Assembly: GCF_963678635.1 (NCBI RefSeq)
Contig: NC_087067.1
Location: 48,839,618 to 48,903,617 of the forward strand
Direction: 5' to 3'
Source of the DNA: Symsagittifera roscoffensis
Taxonomy: Eukaryota > Xenacoelomorpha > Acoela > Convolutidae
DNA length: 64,000 bases
Positions within the stretch are counted from its first letter, which is position 1. Every line of letters begins with the position of its first letter. The notes under the pieces were generated by a model that had not been told where the DNA came from, did not search any database, and saw nothing but the letters and a program-made list of their open reading frames with translations. The position numbers were made by a program, and so were the translations under genes. Positions 10,650 through 23,501 of this stretch are shown piece after piece.

Positions 10650-11790
10650 AAAATTTCCCGTTTGAAAAAAGTCATAGTTAGTTTCGAACCAAGAAACTTT
10701 GCCGTCCAGGCACATTCGTTACCTGGAGGCTAAGTTGGCCGGGAACACACAAAAAACTGTCTTTACTATGAGCCAGGATACAAAGGATTTTGTTTAAAAA
10801 AGTTGTTAAACCGAAAAGAATCTATAATCCACTTTGATAACGCTTGTCCATCGCAAGCGTTAAAAATATATGTTTTAAGGGAAGAAACGATAGCATTGAA
10901 GCAATAGCAATAAGACAAAAACTAAAAATGTTAAATCGTAAAAAAAATTATTCTTATAATTCAGGCAGCTCTAATTGAAAAGAAAAAGAGAATACGTTTT
11001 TTCAGTATAAAATTTTCAGCTAGGCAGATACATGTGCATTCAAAGGGTAATCAAAAAAATCATTAACTGTTAGATATTTAAAAAATTTCAGTTTCTTTTT
11101 AAGAAACTACCCAGACTTTGTACCGTGGATTCAGGGCTGCACAAAAAACTATATACAAATTGTCAATCAGTGGGAGTTTTGGGATAATTTCACTCTAGGA
11201 AATATCAACTGGTTGAACTCATTTTTTTTAGTAAAAAATAGATAAGAAAATTTGCTGTCAAGGTTTGACTGCAAATTTATTTTTTGTAACTTCTATTCAA
11301 AAATGAATCCACGGTACAAAATCTGGGTAGTTTCTTAAAACGAAACTGAATTTTTTTTATATCTAACAGTTATTGAATTTTTTTGATAACCCTTTGAATG
11401 CACAGGTATCTGCCTAGCTGAAACTTTTATACTGAAAAAACGTGTTCTCTCTTTTTTTCAATTAGAACTACCTGAATTATACGAATAACTTCTTTACGAT
11501 TTAACATTTTTAGTTTTTGTCTTATTGCTATTGCTTCAATGCTATCGTTTCTTCTCTTAAAACATATAATTTTAACGCTTGCGATTGACAAGCGTTATCA
11601 AAGTGGATTATAGATTTTTTTCGGGTTAACAACTTTTTTAAACAAAATCTTTTGTATTCTGGTTCATAGTAAAGACAGTTTTTTGTGTGTTCCCGGCCAA
11701 CTTAGCCTGCAGGTAACGAATGTGTCTGGACGGCAAAGTTTCTTGGTTCGAATCTGACTATGACTTTTTTCAAACGGGAAATTTCCTATT
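10650..11790. repeat. Long imperfect inverted repeat, arms about 480 bp
   Basis: The left arm (about 10650-11135) starts aaatttcccgtttgaaaaaa and the right arm (about 11300-11790) ends with its reverse complement. Matching continues inward through the tRNA-like block, the ccggccaactta / taagttggccgg block and the attcaaagggt / accctttgaat block to the tgtaccgtggattca / tgaatccacggtaca inner edges. About 165 bp lie between. Mismatches are scattered, so it is not recent. The right arm reads GGTTCGAATCT, a B-box, preceded by an A-box-like TTAGCCTGCAGG. It may be two tRNA-derived elements inserted head to head. Confidence 0.75.
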
Positions 11791-12349
11791 TCAGTTGATA
11801 TTTCAAGTTATTGTGTTTTTGCTTCAATGCTCTCGTTTCTTTTCTTAAAGCAGATAATTTTGACGCTTGCGAATAGTAAGCATTATCAAAGTGGATTATT
11901 GATTCTTTCCGGCTTAAGAACTTTTTAAACAAAACCACTTGAAACAGAATCATCTTGGTTCATAGTAAAAACAAATTTGAGAAATATTGTGAGATTGTTC
12001 AGCAAAAAATTTTGAGGTTGTTCAGCGAAAAATGGATGACATAAATTTATACCAAAGGGGTGACCCTTTCATTTGGTTGTTAATGTAATAAATTTTACAG
12101 TTAATGGAATCTACTTTGCAAAAAATTAATTATAATGATGATTCTAATCGAATATCTTCATATCCCTTTCAAAATGGATGAGCAAAAACATCGCAAGCTT
12201 GAAATGATTTTTTTCAAAAACTTAAGAAAAAATTGAAAACATAGAAAAATTGTTTTTAGACCAATTTTCTCGTACATTGTCATGAACAGATTGTAATTGG
12301 TCGGCAAAGTGAATTGTTCCTTTTTAAACTCCCAAATTTTTCAGCCAAC

Positions 12350-12534
12350 CTGGCGTGTATCAGAGATACTTCTTTGATGAACTCGAAGTTCTGGATTGAG
12401 TTGATGAACCCAACATCCGGCACCCAGATCCGAGTGGGAGCCAATCTGATGAATCGGATCCCCTTGTATTGGCTCACATCCCAAACCAGATTATCATCAC
12501 GCCAGGAGAGATAGACCCAAGCAAGAAGCACTAG
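12350..12534 (-). CDS. Cys-loop receptor subunit, exon 2 (ligand-binding domain)
   Basis: The acceptor is TTTCCAG just above 12534 and the donor is CCAG/GTTGGC at 12349; 185 nt, starting in phase 0 and ending in phase 2. The product reads WVYLSWRDDNLVW, then a YKGIRFIRL segment, then the signature IWVPDVGFINS. The W..LSW.D..L.W and W.PD patterns are hallmarks of nicotinic receptor extracellular domains. It joins exactly with exon 1 (phase 0) and exon 3 (phase 2 plus one base). Confidence 0.9.
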
Positions 12535-13947
12535 CTGGAAAGACAAGTTGAAACTATAAATCGTGGTTGAGATTAAACTTGAGATTTTTTTGCGTTTGAA
12601 TACTATAATTTAGAGATTTACAAACAATTTAGAGTTTTACATTTACACAAATTTCCGTCACGTGAACAATAATAAGATTTTCTTACTCTAAGAAAGTAAC
12701 TTTGCAATACCGTTAAAAACCTAAATTAGGTCATAAATACGTTCCCTTAAAAATCTATTTGCGAGGCAATCTCTAGCGAAATGTCCAAAGCAATTTCTAG
12801 CGACTCATGCATACTTTCAGTCCAGTAGTTAAAATGCTTCTTTTGATTTGATTAACCTGTTTTTAGATTTTTTGAACATTTTGCTACTAACTTTTACAAA
12901 CTGACGAGCTATTTTAAAAAAATTGAAGTACTCAAGCTAAAATTCAAAAGTGAAAAAATAATTTTTAATTCTGCAAAAAATGAAAACAGAAGATGCAAGA
13001 TGAACAAAGTGGAAAGTATTTGAAAATTTTTTAAAAGATTTTAACTTTGGAAAAAATAATAGGCATATATGTCATGCAGATAATCATAATCAATTGTTTT
13101 CAAGGACGGTTTGTTAAACTGATTACTTAGTATAATTCAACTAGCAAGCACCGATCTTGAACGTGTACTGAAGGCTTAATAGCCTGTCAAAAAACGCCGA
13201 ATGATAACTTTCCTTAAATTGATCCTAGTAAACTTTTATCAATGAATGTAATTTAACTGTTTTCTTACAAACGAAAAACTTTTAAAAATTCACAATAGAA
13301 AGTTTCACCAGAAAAAATTTCTAAAAATATACAAAACAACTAGAAATCAAAACAATCACCAAAAAAAACGTGTAAACACTTCAGAGTTTATCAAATAAGT
13401 ATCTCTTAAATAGAAAAAATTAATTATCAAGCTTTGATTTTCAATGTTGATACAAGTTTGTAATATCGAAGGAATAAATTTTGCAAACGCAATTTTAGAG
13501 TATTCGGCCTCAAATCTTTTTGTAATTTTTTACAGTGAAGCGATCTTTACTTCGAATTATTTGGAGATGAAACCATTAACGAAGTTGCAGGTGCGCTCAG
13601 ATCTTAAAAATTTTGCAAACAACTTGAGTAACTCTTAAGCAAAGAATTCGAAAGTAAAGCGATTTTTTTCTTTTAATCTAATTATTATCACTATTCAAGC
13701 TTTCTGGATTTATTGATAAAACTCAACAAAAAAAATTTGTTGTCCTTGCAACTTGAACAGAGTAGTTTTGTTTGGAGGTTCATCAATAAGGATTCCATGT
13801 TGGTACCGCGGCTGAACGAAAATTTTGAAGGTTTTCATCAACCGTTTTTTCGCATAGAATTTTTTTTGTGGAAAATAAAACTGAGATAAAATTGTTTGAC
13901 TTCCTGAATACTGCGGGGTTAATTTGTGGGGTTAAAATTATTTTTTC

Positions 13948-13950
<3 letters not shown>
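12535..13950. other. Intronic AT-rich sequence, nothing recognised
   Basis: First part of the roughly 11-kb intron between exons 1 and 2 of the receptor. No exon, element or structured repeat was recognised. Confidence 0.4.

Positions 13951-13985
<35 letters not shown>
13951..13985. repeat. (AT)n microsatellite
   Basis: About 17 consecutive AT dinucleotides in the receptor intron. Confidence 0.95.
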
Positions 13986-13989
<4 letters not shown>

Positions 13990-14089
13990 CGGACTTCCTG
14001 CTGGTTATTGTGAAATCAGTTTTTAATTTCGCCAAAATTATTTTGTTAGCATTGATTCATTTTGTAATTTCAACTAGGTCTCTTAAAAT

Positions 14090-14545
14090 AAATCTTCATT
14101 TTTCAGTTTGCCGTTTCAATATGTATCATCTTCTATAGAAAAATCATTTAGGTAACTTTAACAGTGTCTTTTAAATCACTAGCTTAAAAAGGAAAAAGTA
14201 AAGGTCCTAATACTGAACCCTAATGCATTCCGCAATTTAAGCTTTCAATACTAGAACCTTGATTTTCAAAGACTACATTTTTTTATCAGACATTCAAGAT
14301 TTTAACAAGTCATGCACTTTGCTCGGCAAGCAGGTGTGTAAAATGTTTGTAGTAGAATGGAGTGAGTAACTGCATCGAATGCTTTTGATAAATCAAAAAA
14401 ATAGCTTATCATTGCAATATCATTGCTCTTGCCTGTAATTACAATCTAAAAGACTTTCACTAATTTCAATTATTGCATCAAATGTAGACCTTTTTTGATA
14501 TCAAAATTGCTCAAGTTTTAATTAGTGAACAAAAAACAAGACAAG
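14090..14545 (-). pseudogene. LINE reverse transcriptase fossil, antisense
   Basis: Read on the minus strand, a block near 14360-14400 gives DLSKAFDAVTHSILL, the RT motif A region of LINE elements. Upstream of it a DAIIEISESL segment fits the usual spacing. Near 14200-14240 a GSVLGPLLF block matches the VPQGSVLGPLLF motif B region. Stops and frameshifts separate the parts. It lies in the receptor's first intron, in the same orientation as the host gene. Confidence 0.75.
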
Positions 14546-16161
14546 ATGCGTCAAAAATCAACAACAAATTTTGGATCAGATACCGAGAATTGAAATTGTT
14601 CCCAGCGCAACACAAACCAGATTACAGGAAAATAGGTCGATACTTGCGACGGATAACTTTTTAAGCTTCTTTTCAAAATCACGAAATTTCAGTATAAAAT
14701 TTTTGCTTAAAAAAGACATCTCCGAGCAAGGAAATTTGCAGTATAGTTAATACGAATCGTTCATTGGTGGCATTAAACAACGCTGTATAAAAAACTAAGA
14801 TAAATCGATTCAAGCCAAATCAACTTTAATAGTCCCTAAATTTGTAGCTTTGCATGCTGCATTAGATTTAAGCAACAGTTTATTTTCGATATTTTGTTTC
14901 ACCTGTATAAAACTTTTGTACTAACAACGCTCAAAAAACTTGGGCTGAGAAAAAAAACATTTCAAGTCTCATAATTCAAAAACGAAACAATTTTAACTGA
15001 GAGAAACAAAATAAATCACTTTATGGGGATTTATAAGACTATCCATAAAAAATGGAAAAAAATTATCTTCAGAAACAGAATTTGATTTTTGGCAAATCAA
15101 TTGTAATCATAAGCAGTCAAGTATACCGAATCCGCCACATGGAACCATTGTTGTCCCGCTCAATTTTTCCTTTCTAGCCAAAAAAAAACAAGTCGAGTTC
15201 AAGTAAATAAACTCCCAAGTTTGACCAAGAATGTTAAATGAACAGACAAGTGATTCTAGACAGATTAAGCTCAAGTTAGGCTAAGCACTTGATGAAAATC
15301 TGGTCGCAGTTGAGCAAAATTTTAACACAAGTAGCTGATCACTCAATGACACTTCGGACTTCGGAATCAAAAACTGGTTTCAATACGGCTAGCAGTCATG
15401 ATCAGGGGCAGATGATCAGGGTCATGATCAGTTTTGAAAAAAAAACGGGCTAGAAAAGCGTTTCAGGGGGACCCATTGGGTCGACAGGGGGTGTCGAATT
15501 CCTAAACCAGAGCGTCTGCCCCCCCCTCCCCCTAAATCCGCTTGTGGTCATGATGGATCTTCAGGTGTCAAGTAAATACTCAAATAATGGCTAAACACGA
15601 ATTGATACACAAAAGTAAAAAGAAGGTTTGCATCAATTATGATACAACGCAAGGACAGCATTGAAGGCTGGTGAGAAAAAAATAGGCGGTAAAAACAAAA
15701 TTTAAAAAAAAGTTTAACCAAAAAAAAAAATTCCGAAAAACAGTCAAGAAATACAATAAACAGCATTAAAAGTCTTTATTTTTTTACCGAGCGGCCATTT
15801 GACGGACAATGCATTCATTGAGCCAAAAAAAACTGCTCTAAGCTGCTCATTGAGTCTGAAACAAAAAAGCTATTAAAAACTGTTTAGATACATTTATCTT
15901 GAGCAATTAAGCATTAAAACATCGAGTTTTTGCAATACAAACTACCAGATTTTTAACCGTTCATTTTTGCGATTGAAGCATTAAAAATGAAGGCTACTAG
16001 GCCGAAAATATTTAGGACGGCTGAAGCTCTGAATAAAAAACACTAGAAGAAATTATATAAAGTCAGGGCTATTAAGTTTTATAAACTACAGGAGACAACA
16101 GAAACACTTGCAGCTAAGACAAAAATGCAAAAGGCGCGGGAAATTTCTACAAAGTAGCAAC
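14546..16161. other. Intronic sequence, no gene seen
   Basis: AT-rich, with a C-rich/G-rich patch at about 15460-15540 (runs of C7-8 and G5) and two copies of a gatcaggg-type word near 15400. No exon is recognised. Confidence 0.4.
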
Positions 16162-16440
16162 TTAGCCGACAAGACATAAGCAGACAAACAGAACTCCAAC
16201 ATTTTATTTTAACCGAAAACAAAAAAAATCAATTGCATACATACAGAAAAAAAAAACAAGATCCGGCCGCGACTCGAACTCCAGACCTGAAGTTAGAGAC
16301 AGAACCGCGTTATCTCTAGGCTAAATGAGAAGCAGTCTCGAAGTTGCCAAGATTCATTTATGACGTAACTTCAATTTCAAGTTTAGGGGTAAGAAAAGTT
16401 GTTTATGTGAAAAAGTCTAATACCCGATTAGAAGACACTT
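16162..16440 (-). repeat. SINE-like dispersed repeat, copy c (tRNA-like segment)
   Basis: It begins with ttagccgacaagacataa and ends with gtttatgtgaaaaagtctaa / tacccgattagaag, as in copies a, b and d. The tRNA-like segment at about 16258-16335 (minus strand) keeps a GAGTTCGAGTCGC B-box; its plus-strand start, gatccggccgcgactcgaac, is almost the same as in copy a. Confidence 0.6.
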
Positions 16441-16576
16441 CCGTTCTAAAAAAAAATCAGTTAGGATTTGGCAAGTGGTTGAGGCAATCCAACAGCAGAT
16501 AATAGCAGATAAGCATTTTTTGAAAATATCGCAGCAAAATTTTGTAAAATATGGCCGATCAGATAGGAAACTTTAA

Positions 16577-18500
16577 CCCAAAAACTGTTACCACCAAAAA
16601 ATTGCATGAAATTTAGTCCTACGAAAAAAATTTTTTTTTCCTGCAAGCGTTCTTTTAAAACAACTATTACAATGAAATTTAACCAAGCTGAGTACCAATT
16701 GACGAGAACACAAACCAAAAAAAGTTCTAATCATGCTGTCACTTATTTGGTTATGCTCTCGAAGATCCAGAACAGATCTGATACAAGCATCCCTCAAAGA
16801 AATTTTGGCAAAACCGCTCAAATTAGAAAAAAAACGTTGATAAAACTTGATAGCCAAAAGCGCTAAATCAATACCCAAAAAACTCGTACTCAACAAAAAA
16901 TATAAATTCAAACTTTCCTCAAGGCACGTTATATTACATGGTGATAAATTGTGGAAGATTCATTTTCTGAATTCACAAATCATCAGCAATTCAGACTGCA
17001 ACACACGAAAAAGCAATGGTAAACACAATATATTGATATAAAACGGTTGCATTCCAAATCACTTCAAACGGCAAAGATCAGATATGGGCTGCAGATGAGT
17101 AACAACTTTCAATTTCTCTGACATTTTTTTCAATCAATAGAAGCAGATACAGGATTGTGATTCCACAACATCGCTAATTCTGGCTGTAGATAGGTTCTTT
17201 AGTGAGCTACTGGCCTAACAGAATAGGAAGTACAAAACTTATCTAAGAATTCTGTTTCGTCCAGCCAATTGATATTGATGCAAAATTTCCACGCCACAAA
17301 ATGGGAAAAGGAACATCTAGCACATTCAAGATTTAATAACACACCAATCAGAATCAAAATACTAATGAACATCACTAATTGATTTAAGAAAAAGCAAATT
17401 TTCCGTGTATTCCCCTTAAACTGATTCAGTACGGTGTCTTTTGTCCTTAACTGCATCGTATTTGATAATCTTCAACTGTAAAACGATGGCGCATGCGGAA
17501 ACTTTGGTTTCTCCTTGTTGAGAAATGAAAAAGAAAGATTTTCTGCAAATCGAACAACTGTTCCAAAGAGAAGTCGGAGCAGCAGAAATACCAGAATCGC
17601 ATATAGCGAAATTCTTGCAGGTACGTTTACGAGACAATGCGCTGCATTTTTTACCGACTCTGCCATAAAAAAACAGTGACAACGATCCGTAGAGGCTCGC
17701 AGCCTTAGAAGATCATTTCTACCATCTTGCGTTTAACCAACTAAAATGTTCACGTCCTGGTGTTAGAGCAACTTCGTTCTAACCCCAAAAAAACATAGTT
17801 AAATATTTCTTTGTGAGCCTAACAAAAAATTGCAACAAGCGTACCTAACACTAGTTTTGCCACCCGCAGCCCCAATTAACGGTGCATCAGCCATTGTTAA
17901 AAAAAGCAGCACAATTCCTGCAGATTTTGCTTGAAGACAAAAAATAGTAAACTAAGTAAATGACAACATAGATGAGCAAATCAAACGATTGTTCACAAAA
18001 AGAGTGTCAGAATAGTTGAGATCGAAATTAATGGAGCAGCCATCTGCTATAAGCGTCCAAAAACTGTGTAATTTATCAAAAAGTTCAAATCACGATTCGT
18101 GAGACTTGCCGGAAAAAAGACTGCCCGGAAAACGGTTTCAACGAAATCAAGGACAAAATATCAAAACATTTAATACACGCTCTTACAAAAATTGTCTCAA
18201 ATCAAGAGCAATTGGAACGCAATTTCAACACAATAAGATCTCAAAAAGCTGATTACCCTCAAAAAGTTCGGATTACCCTTCAGAACAACATCAAAACAAC
18301 ACAAATTAGAATGCTCTGTTTAGTGGTAATGAACATTACCCAAATGAATGGTTTGATCCACAAAAAAATTGGCAGATGCAAACGAAAAAAGCAAATCAGT
18401 TTGGATCCGGCAAAAGAAAGTTTATTTTTTGAACAAAATGACCAATTACAGCTCAGCGCTATTCTCAGTATTACAACATCAGCAGTACCCAAACAAGCAG
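16577..18500. repeat. Tandem duplication, unit 1 (1.92 kb)
   Basis: Bases 16577-18500 are repeated almost letter for letter at 18503-20426, a constant shift of 1926. The outer breakpoints share acccaaa at about 16577 and again near 20414, suggesting a microhomology-mediated or unequal-exchange duplication. Only a handful of substitutions are visible, so it is recent. The unit carries a decayed retrotransposon gag and lies in the receptor's first intron. Confidence 0.9.
17520..17765 (+). pseudogene. Retrotransposon gag (capsid) remnant, copy 1
   Basis: An open frame reads from a DFLQIEQLFQREVG block through IAKFLQVRLRDNALHFL to a first stop near 17665, then AALEDHF after another stop near 17691. 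A run of this kind (F..LE..F, then L..RL.D.AL.FL..LP, then AL..HF) is the capsid signature of LTR-retrotransposon Gag. Further downstream a RVSE.LRSKLMEQPS block near 18000 probably belongs to the same protein. The pol part is missing. Confidence 0.6.
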
Positions 18501-18502
18501 TA

Positions 18503-20426
18503 CCCAAAAACTGTTACCACCAAAAAATTGCATGAAATTTAGTCCTACGAAAAAAAATTTTTTTTCCTGCAAGCGTTCTTTTAAAACAACTATTACAATG
18601 AAATTTAACCAAGCTGAGTACCAATTGACGAGAGCACAAAGCAAAAAAAGTTCTAATCATGCTGTCACTTATTTGGTTATGCTCTCGAAGATCCAGAACA
18701 GATCTGATACAAGCATCCCTCAAAGAAATTTTGGCAAAACCGCTCAAATTAGAAAAAAAACGTTAATAAAACTTGATAGCCAAAAGCGCTAAACCAATAC
18801 CCAAAAAACTCGTACTCAACAAAAAATATAAATTCAAACTTTCCTCAAGGCACGTTATATTACATGGTGATAAATTGTGGAAGATTCATTTTCTGAATTC
18901 ACAAATCATCAGCAATTCAGACTGCAACACACGAAAAAGCAATGGTAAACACAATATATTGATATAAAACGGTTGCATTCCAAATCACTTCAAACGGCAA
19001 AGATCAGATATGGGCTGCAGATGAGTAACAACTTTCAATTTCTCTGACATTTTTTTCAATCAATAGAAGCAGATACAGGATTGTGATTCCACAACATCGC
19101 TAATTCTGGCTGTAGATAGGTTCTTTAGTGAGCTACTGGCCTAACAGAATAGGAAGTACAAAACTTATCTAAGAATTCTGTTTCGTCCAGCCAATTGATA
19201 TTGATGCAAAATTTCCACGCCACAAAATGGGAAAAGGAGCATCTAGCACATTCAAGATTTAATAACACACCAATCAGAATCAAAATACTAATGAACATCA
19301 CTAATTGATTTAAGAAAAAGCAAATTTTCCGTGTATTCCCCTTAAACTGATTCAGTACGGTGTCTTTTGTCCTTAACTGCATCGTATTTGATAATATTCA
19401 ACTGTAAAACGATGGCGCATGCGGAAACTTTGGTTTCTCCTTGTTGAGAAATGAAAAAGAAAGATTTTCTGCAAATCGAACAACTGTTCCAAAGAGAAGT
19501 CGGAGCAGCAGAAATACCAGAATCGCATATAGCGAAATTCTTGCAGGTACGTTTACGAGACAATGCGCTGCATTTTTTACCGACTCTGCCATAAAAAAAC
19601 AGTGACAACGATCCGTACAGGCTCGCAGCCTTAGAAGATCATTTCTACCATCTTGCGTTTAACCAACTAAAATGTTCACGTCCTGGTGTTAGAGCAACTT
19701 CGTTCTAACCCCAAAAAAACATAGTTAAATATTTCTATGTGAGCCTAACAAAAAATTGCAACAAGCGTACCTAACACTAGTTTTGCCACCCGCAGCCCCA
19801 ATTAACGGTACATCAGCCATTGTTAAAAAAAGCAGCACAATTCCTGCAGATTTTGCTTGAAGACAAAAAATAGTAAACTAAGTAAATGACAACATAGATG
19901 AGCAAATCAAACGATTGTTCACAAAAAGAGTGTCAGAATAGTTGAGATCGAAATTAATGGAGCAGCCATCTGCTATAAGCGTCCAAAAACTGTGTAATTT
20001 ATCAAAAAGTTCAAATCACGATTCGTGAGACTTGCCGGAAAAAAGACTGCCCGGAAAACGGTTTCAACGAAATCAAGGACAAAATATCAAAACATTTAAT
20101 ACACGCTCTTACAAAAATTGTCTCAAATCAAGAGCAATTGGAACGCAATTTCAACACAATAAGATCTCAAAAAGCTGATTACCCTCAAAAAGTTCGGATT
20201 ACCCTTCAGAACAACATCAAAACAACACAAATTAGAATGCTCTGTTTAGTGGTAATGAACATTACCCAAATGAATGGTTTGATCCACAAAAAAATTGGCA
20301 GATGCAAACGAAAAAAGCAAATCAGTTTGGATCCGGCAAAAGAAAGTTTATTTTTTGAACAAAATGACCAATTACAGCTCAGCGCTATTCTCAGTGGCAC
20401 AACATCAGCAGTACCCAAACAAGCAG
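18503..20426. repeat. Tandem duplication, unit 2 (1.92 kb)
   Basis: Second copy of 16577-18500. It leaves the shared sequence at the aagcag near 20424 and runs on into a Q-rich reading frame (about 20400-20528) not present after unit 1, showing that unit 2 has the original right flank and unit 1 the original left flank. Confidence 0.9.
19446..19691 (+). pseudogene. Retrotransposon gag (capsid) remnant, copy 2
   Basis: Identical in reading to the copy 1926 bp upstream, including both premature stops, so the gag was dead before the duplication. The Q-rich stretch at 20400-20528 may be the end of the same Gag. Confidence 0.6.
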
Positions 20427-23400
20427 CAAAATCAGCAAGTTTTGCAAACTCAACTAGCACAGATACAGCAACCAGCGAATTACCGGCAGCCACAACACAA
20501 AGTCTTGCCAATCAGATACCACAAATAGAAACTCACAATCTCAGCTGACCTTTTGTACCAATGATCAGAGCATCAGCTAAATCTTGCGACGTTTGTTCAA
20601 AACTTAAACTACACGGCAACTCAATGCTGATGGCGTCAGAAACCACAATGAAACGGTAAATTGTTATCTTTTTTAATTGAGCCAAAAAAAAATTAAAAGA
20701 CCACTGAGTCAGCCCTCAAATAATCCAAATCACATAAACCACCTCATCAATCAGTCCAGCACGAATTTAAAACCGACATTTAAGCAATAATTCCCGCCTA
20801 AGTAACAGTTTTAACTTACCTCAAAATACGCTAAAGAGAGTTTGAGAAGATCTAAAAGACAAAACACTTAAATTCTGCCCTCTCAAACAAAAAGAACCAA
20901 AATGCAAGAGAATCTATCCATCTCCCACTTTTAATCCCAGGTGGCCGAATTCACTTTTCCATATAAATCCAATATAAAAATTTTTTCTGACTTTTTAAAA
21001 AGAAGTTACAACCTTTGATTCTAAGTAAATGGTTTATTCCTTTCTTGCGACACAAAGTTTGATTATTCACAGTAAAAAGCAGTATATATTTTGTCAAAAT
21101 TTGGTGTTTTTTTCTGACTACTGTATAACTATCAGAAGAAAAAGTTCATCCACCCAGGAAGATGTTTTTTTGTGAGGTAGTGTAACATCACTGCTTGATG
21201 TCACGCTTTCCTTATACGCTGATTTATAAAAATAGATATAATAATTCATCTTGCTCATAATTTGAGCTCAATCAAACTATTTTTCTTAACTATTTTACTT
21301 GAGTTACTTAATTCCAATCAATGGCAGATTTAACCCAGCTGAGCACCAATTGATGAGAACACAAGCATAAAAAATTACTCAAGCATTTAAATTACTCTAA
21401 TAACCCAGCAATTGACACCACTTTTTGTTCTTCCTCCTCCTTTCTCCTCAAATTGAAAGTCATAGTGTTCCCCTTCCAAAAAAGAATGGCGAAAAATAAA
21501 GAAAATTGAAAGCCGTAATTATATGTTTTGCAACCTTCAATTTTCAGAACAGTGGCAAAGCAGAGCTTTCCACTACATGCGTTACCATACAAACATAGCA
21601 TAGCTTGCAACTAAAAACATAATTAGCCGCGTCAACTAAATCTATAGAAACATTTTTCGAGGGGAAAGTGAGCCAATAAAACGTGCGAAAACTCCCGTTG
21701 AGTCGAAAGAAAATTGCTCAACTAAGCGAACAACAGTAAACAGACAAACATAGCCAACTAACAGTTGGAAACGATTAATGAACGTAAGTAAACACTTGAA
21801 AAAATCTCAACTTTCCAATTTAAAAAAAAATAGATGCCCTTTAAGCTCCAAATTCCCAGAACAATTTTTGATTGGGGTTTTTTTGATAACATGAAACCAA
21901 CTAGAGAATTTTGGACTAATAGGTAAAGTTTTTTGTTTCCGCAGGTTCTTAATTGGGGATTGCTATTTACGTCAATTTCAGCAAATGAATTTCAAGGAAC
22001 TCAAAAAGAGCATATATACCTAAAGACATTCATAAATGCATCAATATGTATGAATGCCCATCAGTAGTTAATTGAGCATTTTAAGGCTTTTACAGAAAAA
22101 AATAACAAAAAATTCAGCAAGACCTATAGAAAGGTTTTTACTACATTCATTCCTCTTAAGCAAAAATCCATTAAGTGATTTGAAACAGATTTTTTTTGAA
22201 AAATTTGTTTTGGACCTATTTCGAGCCTACGATTTTTTCCGTGTCAGTCGTAATCGCTAGCCCTAGACCAACCGTCCCAGTAAACTACGAAATTTAAATT
22301 TATGAGAAGCCAAACTATAAACTAATGATTAATTTGGTTTTGTTCTGCAATTTAGTGACCCAATAAATCATTCTGCTTTGATAAGGTTTTCTAATCGCAA
22401 GCGTACGAAGGTACCAACTTTTGAAAAAAAAAAACAATTTTTATTTAACTTAAACATAGCCAACTGAGAGTTGGAAAAGAGCAATGAACGCAAGGAAAAT
22501 AAAAAAAAAACTGACTTGGTTTTTGCAAAAAGCTTCAACTTTTGAATTTCGAAGAAAAAGTAGATGATTTGAAAGCTCTTTGAATTTGTAGAACATTTTA
22601 TGATGGACAGTTTTTGATAAAACCAACCATTTCGAGAAAACTGGATCCATAGGTAACACTTGTTTCACTGGGACTACTGATAATTCATTTCGATTTTTGA
22701 AATTAGAAGTCGGTCACATTTTCGTGACCTTTACACTTTTGCTGCTCGATAGTGGAGTTTGCCTTCCTTTTACATAGAGCCGAAGTTGTACTTCGATTGC
22801 ACAAGCAATAATATGACCGAAAACGCTCCTGGGAAAAACTGAATGAGTAGAACTTTGAGTCTACAAAACTTCATAAGTGACGTACCCGAATTATGAGTCT
22901 ACATAATTGCTAAGTGACGCAAGCCAATTAAGACACATTAGCAGTAACACTTTCAAAACGATGAAAACGACACATTTTTTTGCAACAATTGGATCGCAAC
23001 AATATTTGCGTTTTAGGTTGGGAAAAAAGAAAGTTCATACCATAACACAAGCTATGCTTTTGTAAACAATGCAAATGCACTGAAACTAAAAAGAAATCTT
23101 AATTCAAACCGCGAAATTGAGCGTGAACAATATTTTTAAGGCTTTTCCTGAAAAAAAAATCACCAAGACCTATATAAAAATACTCACTACGTTCATTACT
23201 CTTACAAATAGCGTATACTTTTATGTTTTTCTACATAACCTGCAGAAGATTACAAAAACGGTTTTTTGACAGCGTGCCTATATTCAATCGCATTAGAATT
23301 ATTTGCGCTTTAAGTTCACAACTTAATTAGAAAAAAGAATTATGTGTCAAACAATGCCTGTCGCAAAATAATGAAATCTGGTTCAATTTGAGAAACTAAT

Positions 23401-23501
23401 CCACCGTCTAATGCTCCCCCCCCCCCTATGCTTTGGGATCACTAAGTGAAGTTTCAGTTTCAATCAGAATAAGCAAATTCTTGTTAATATTTCATACTTA
23501 C
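20427..23501. repeat. Intron with several diverged repeats
   Basis: No exon is seen. Two diverged direct repeats, 21750-21945 and 22440-22670, share a ccaactgagagttggaaa start and an ataggtaa.a.ttgttt end. Another pair, about 22070-22160 and 23120-23215, shares the ttttaaggctttt and aagacctata blocks. A word at 21336-21372 (agctgagcaccaattgatga) repeats the 16684 and 18610 words of the duplicated unit. A C9 run lies at 23418. These look like remnants of one or two dispersed families. Confidence 0.5.
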
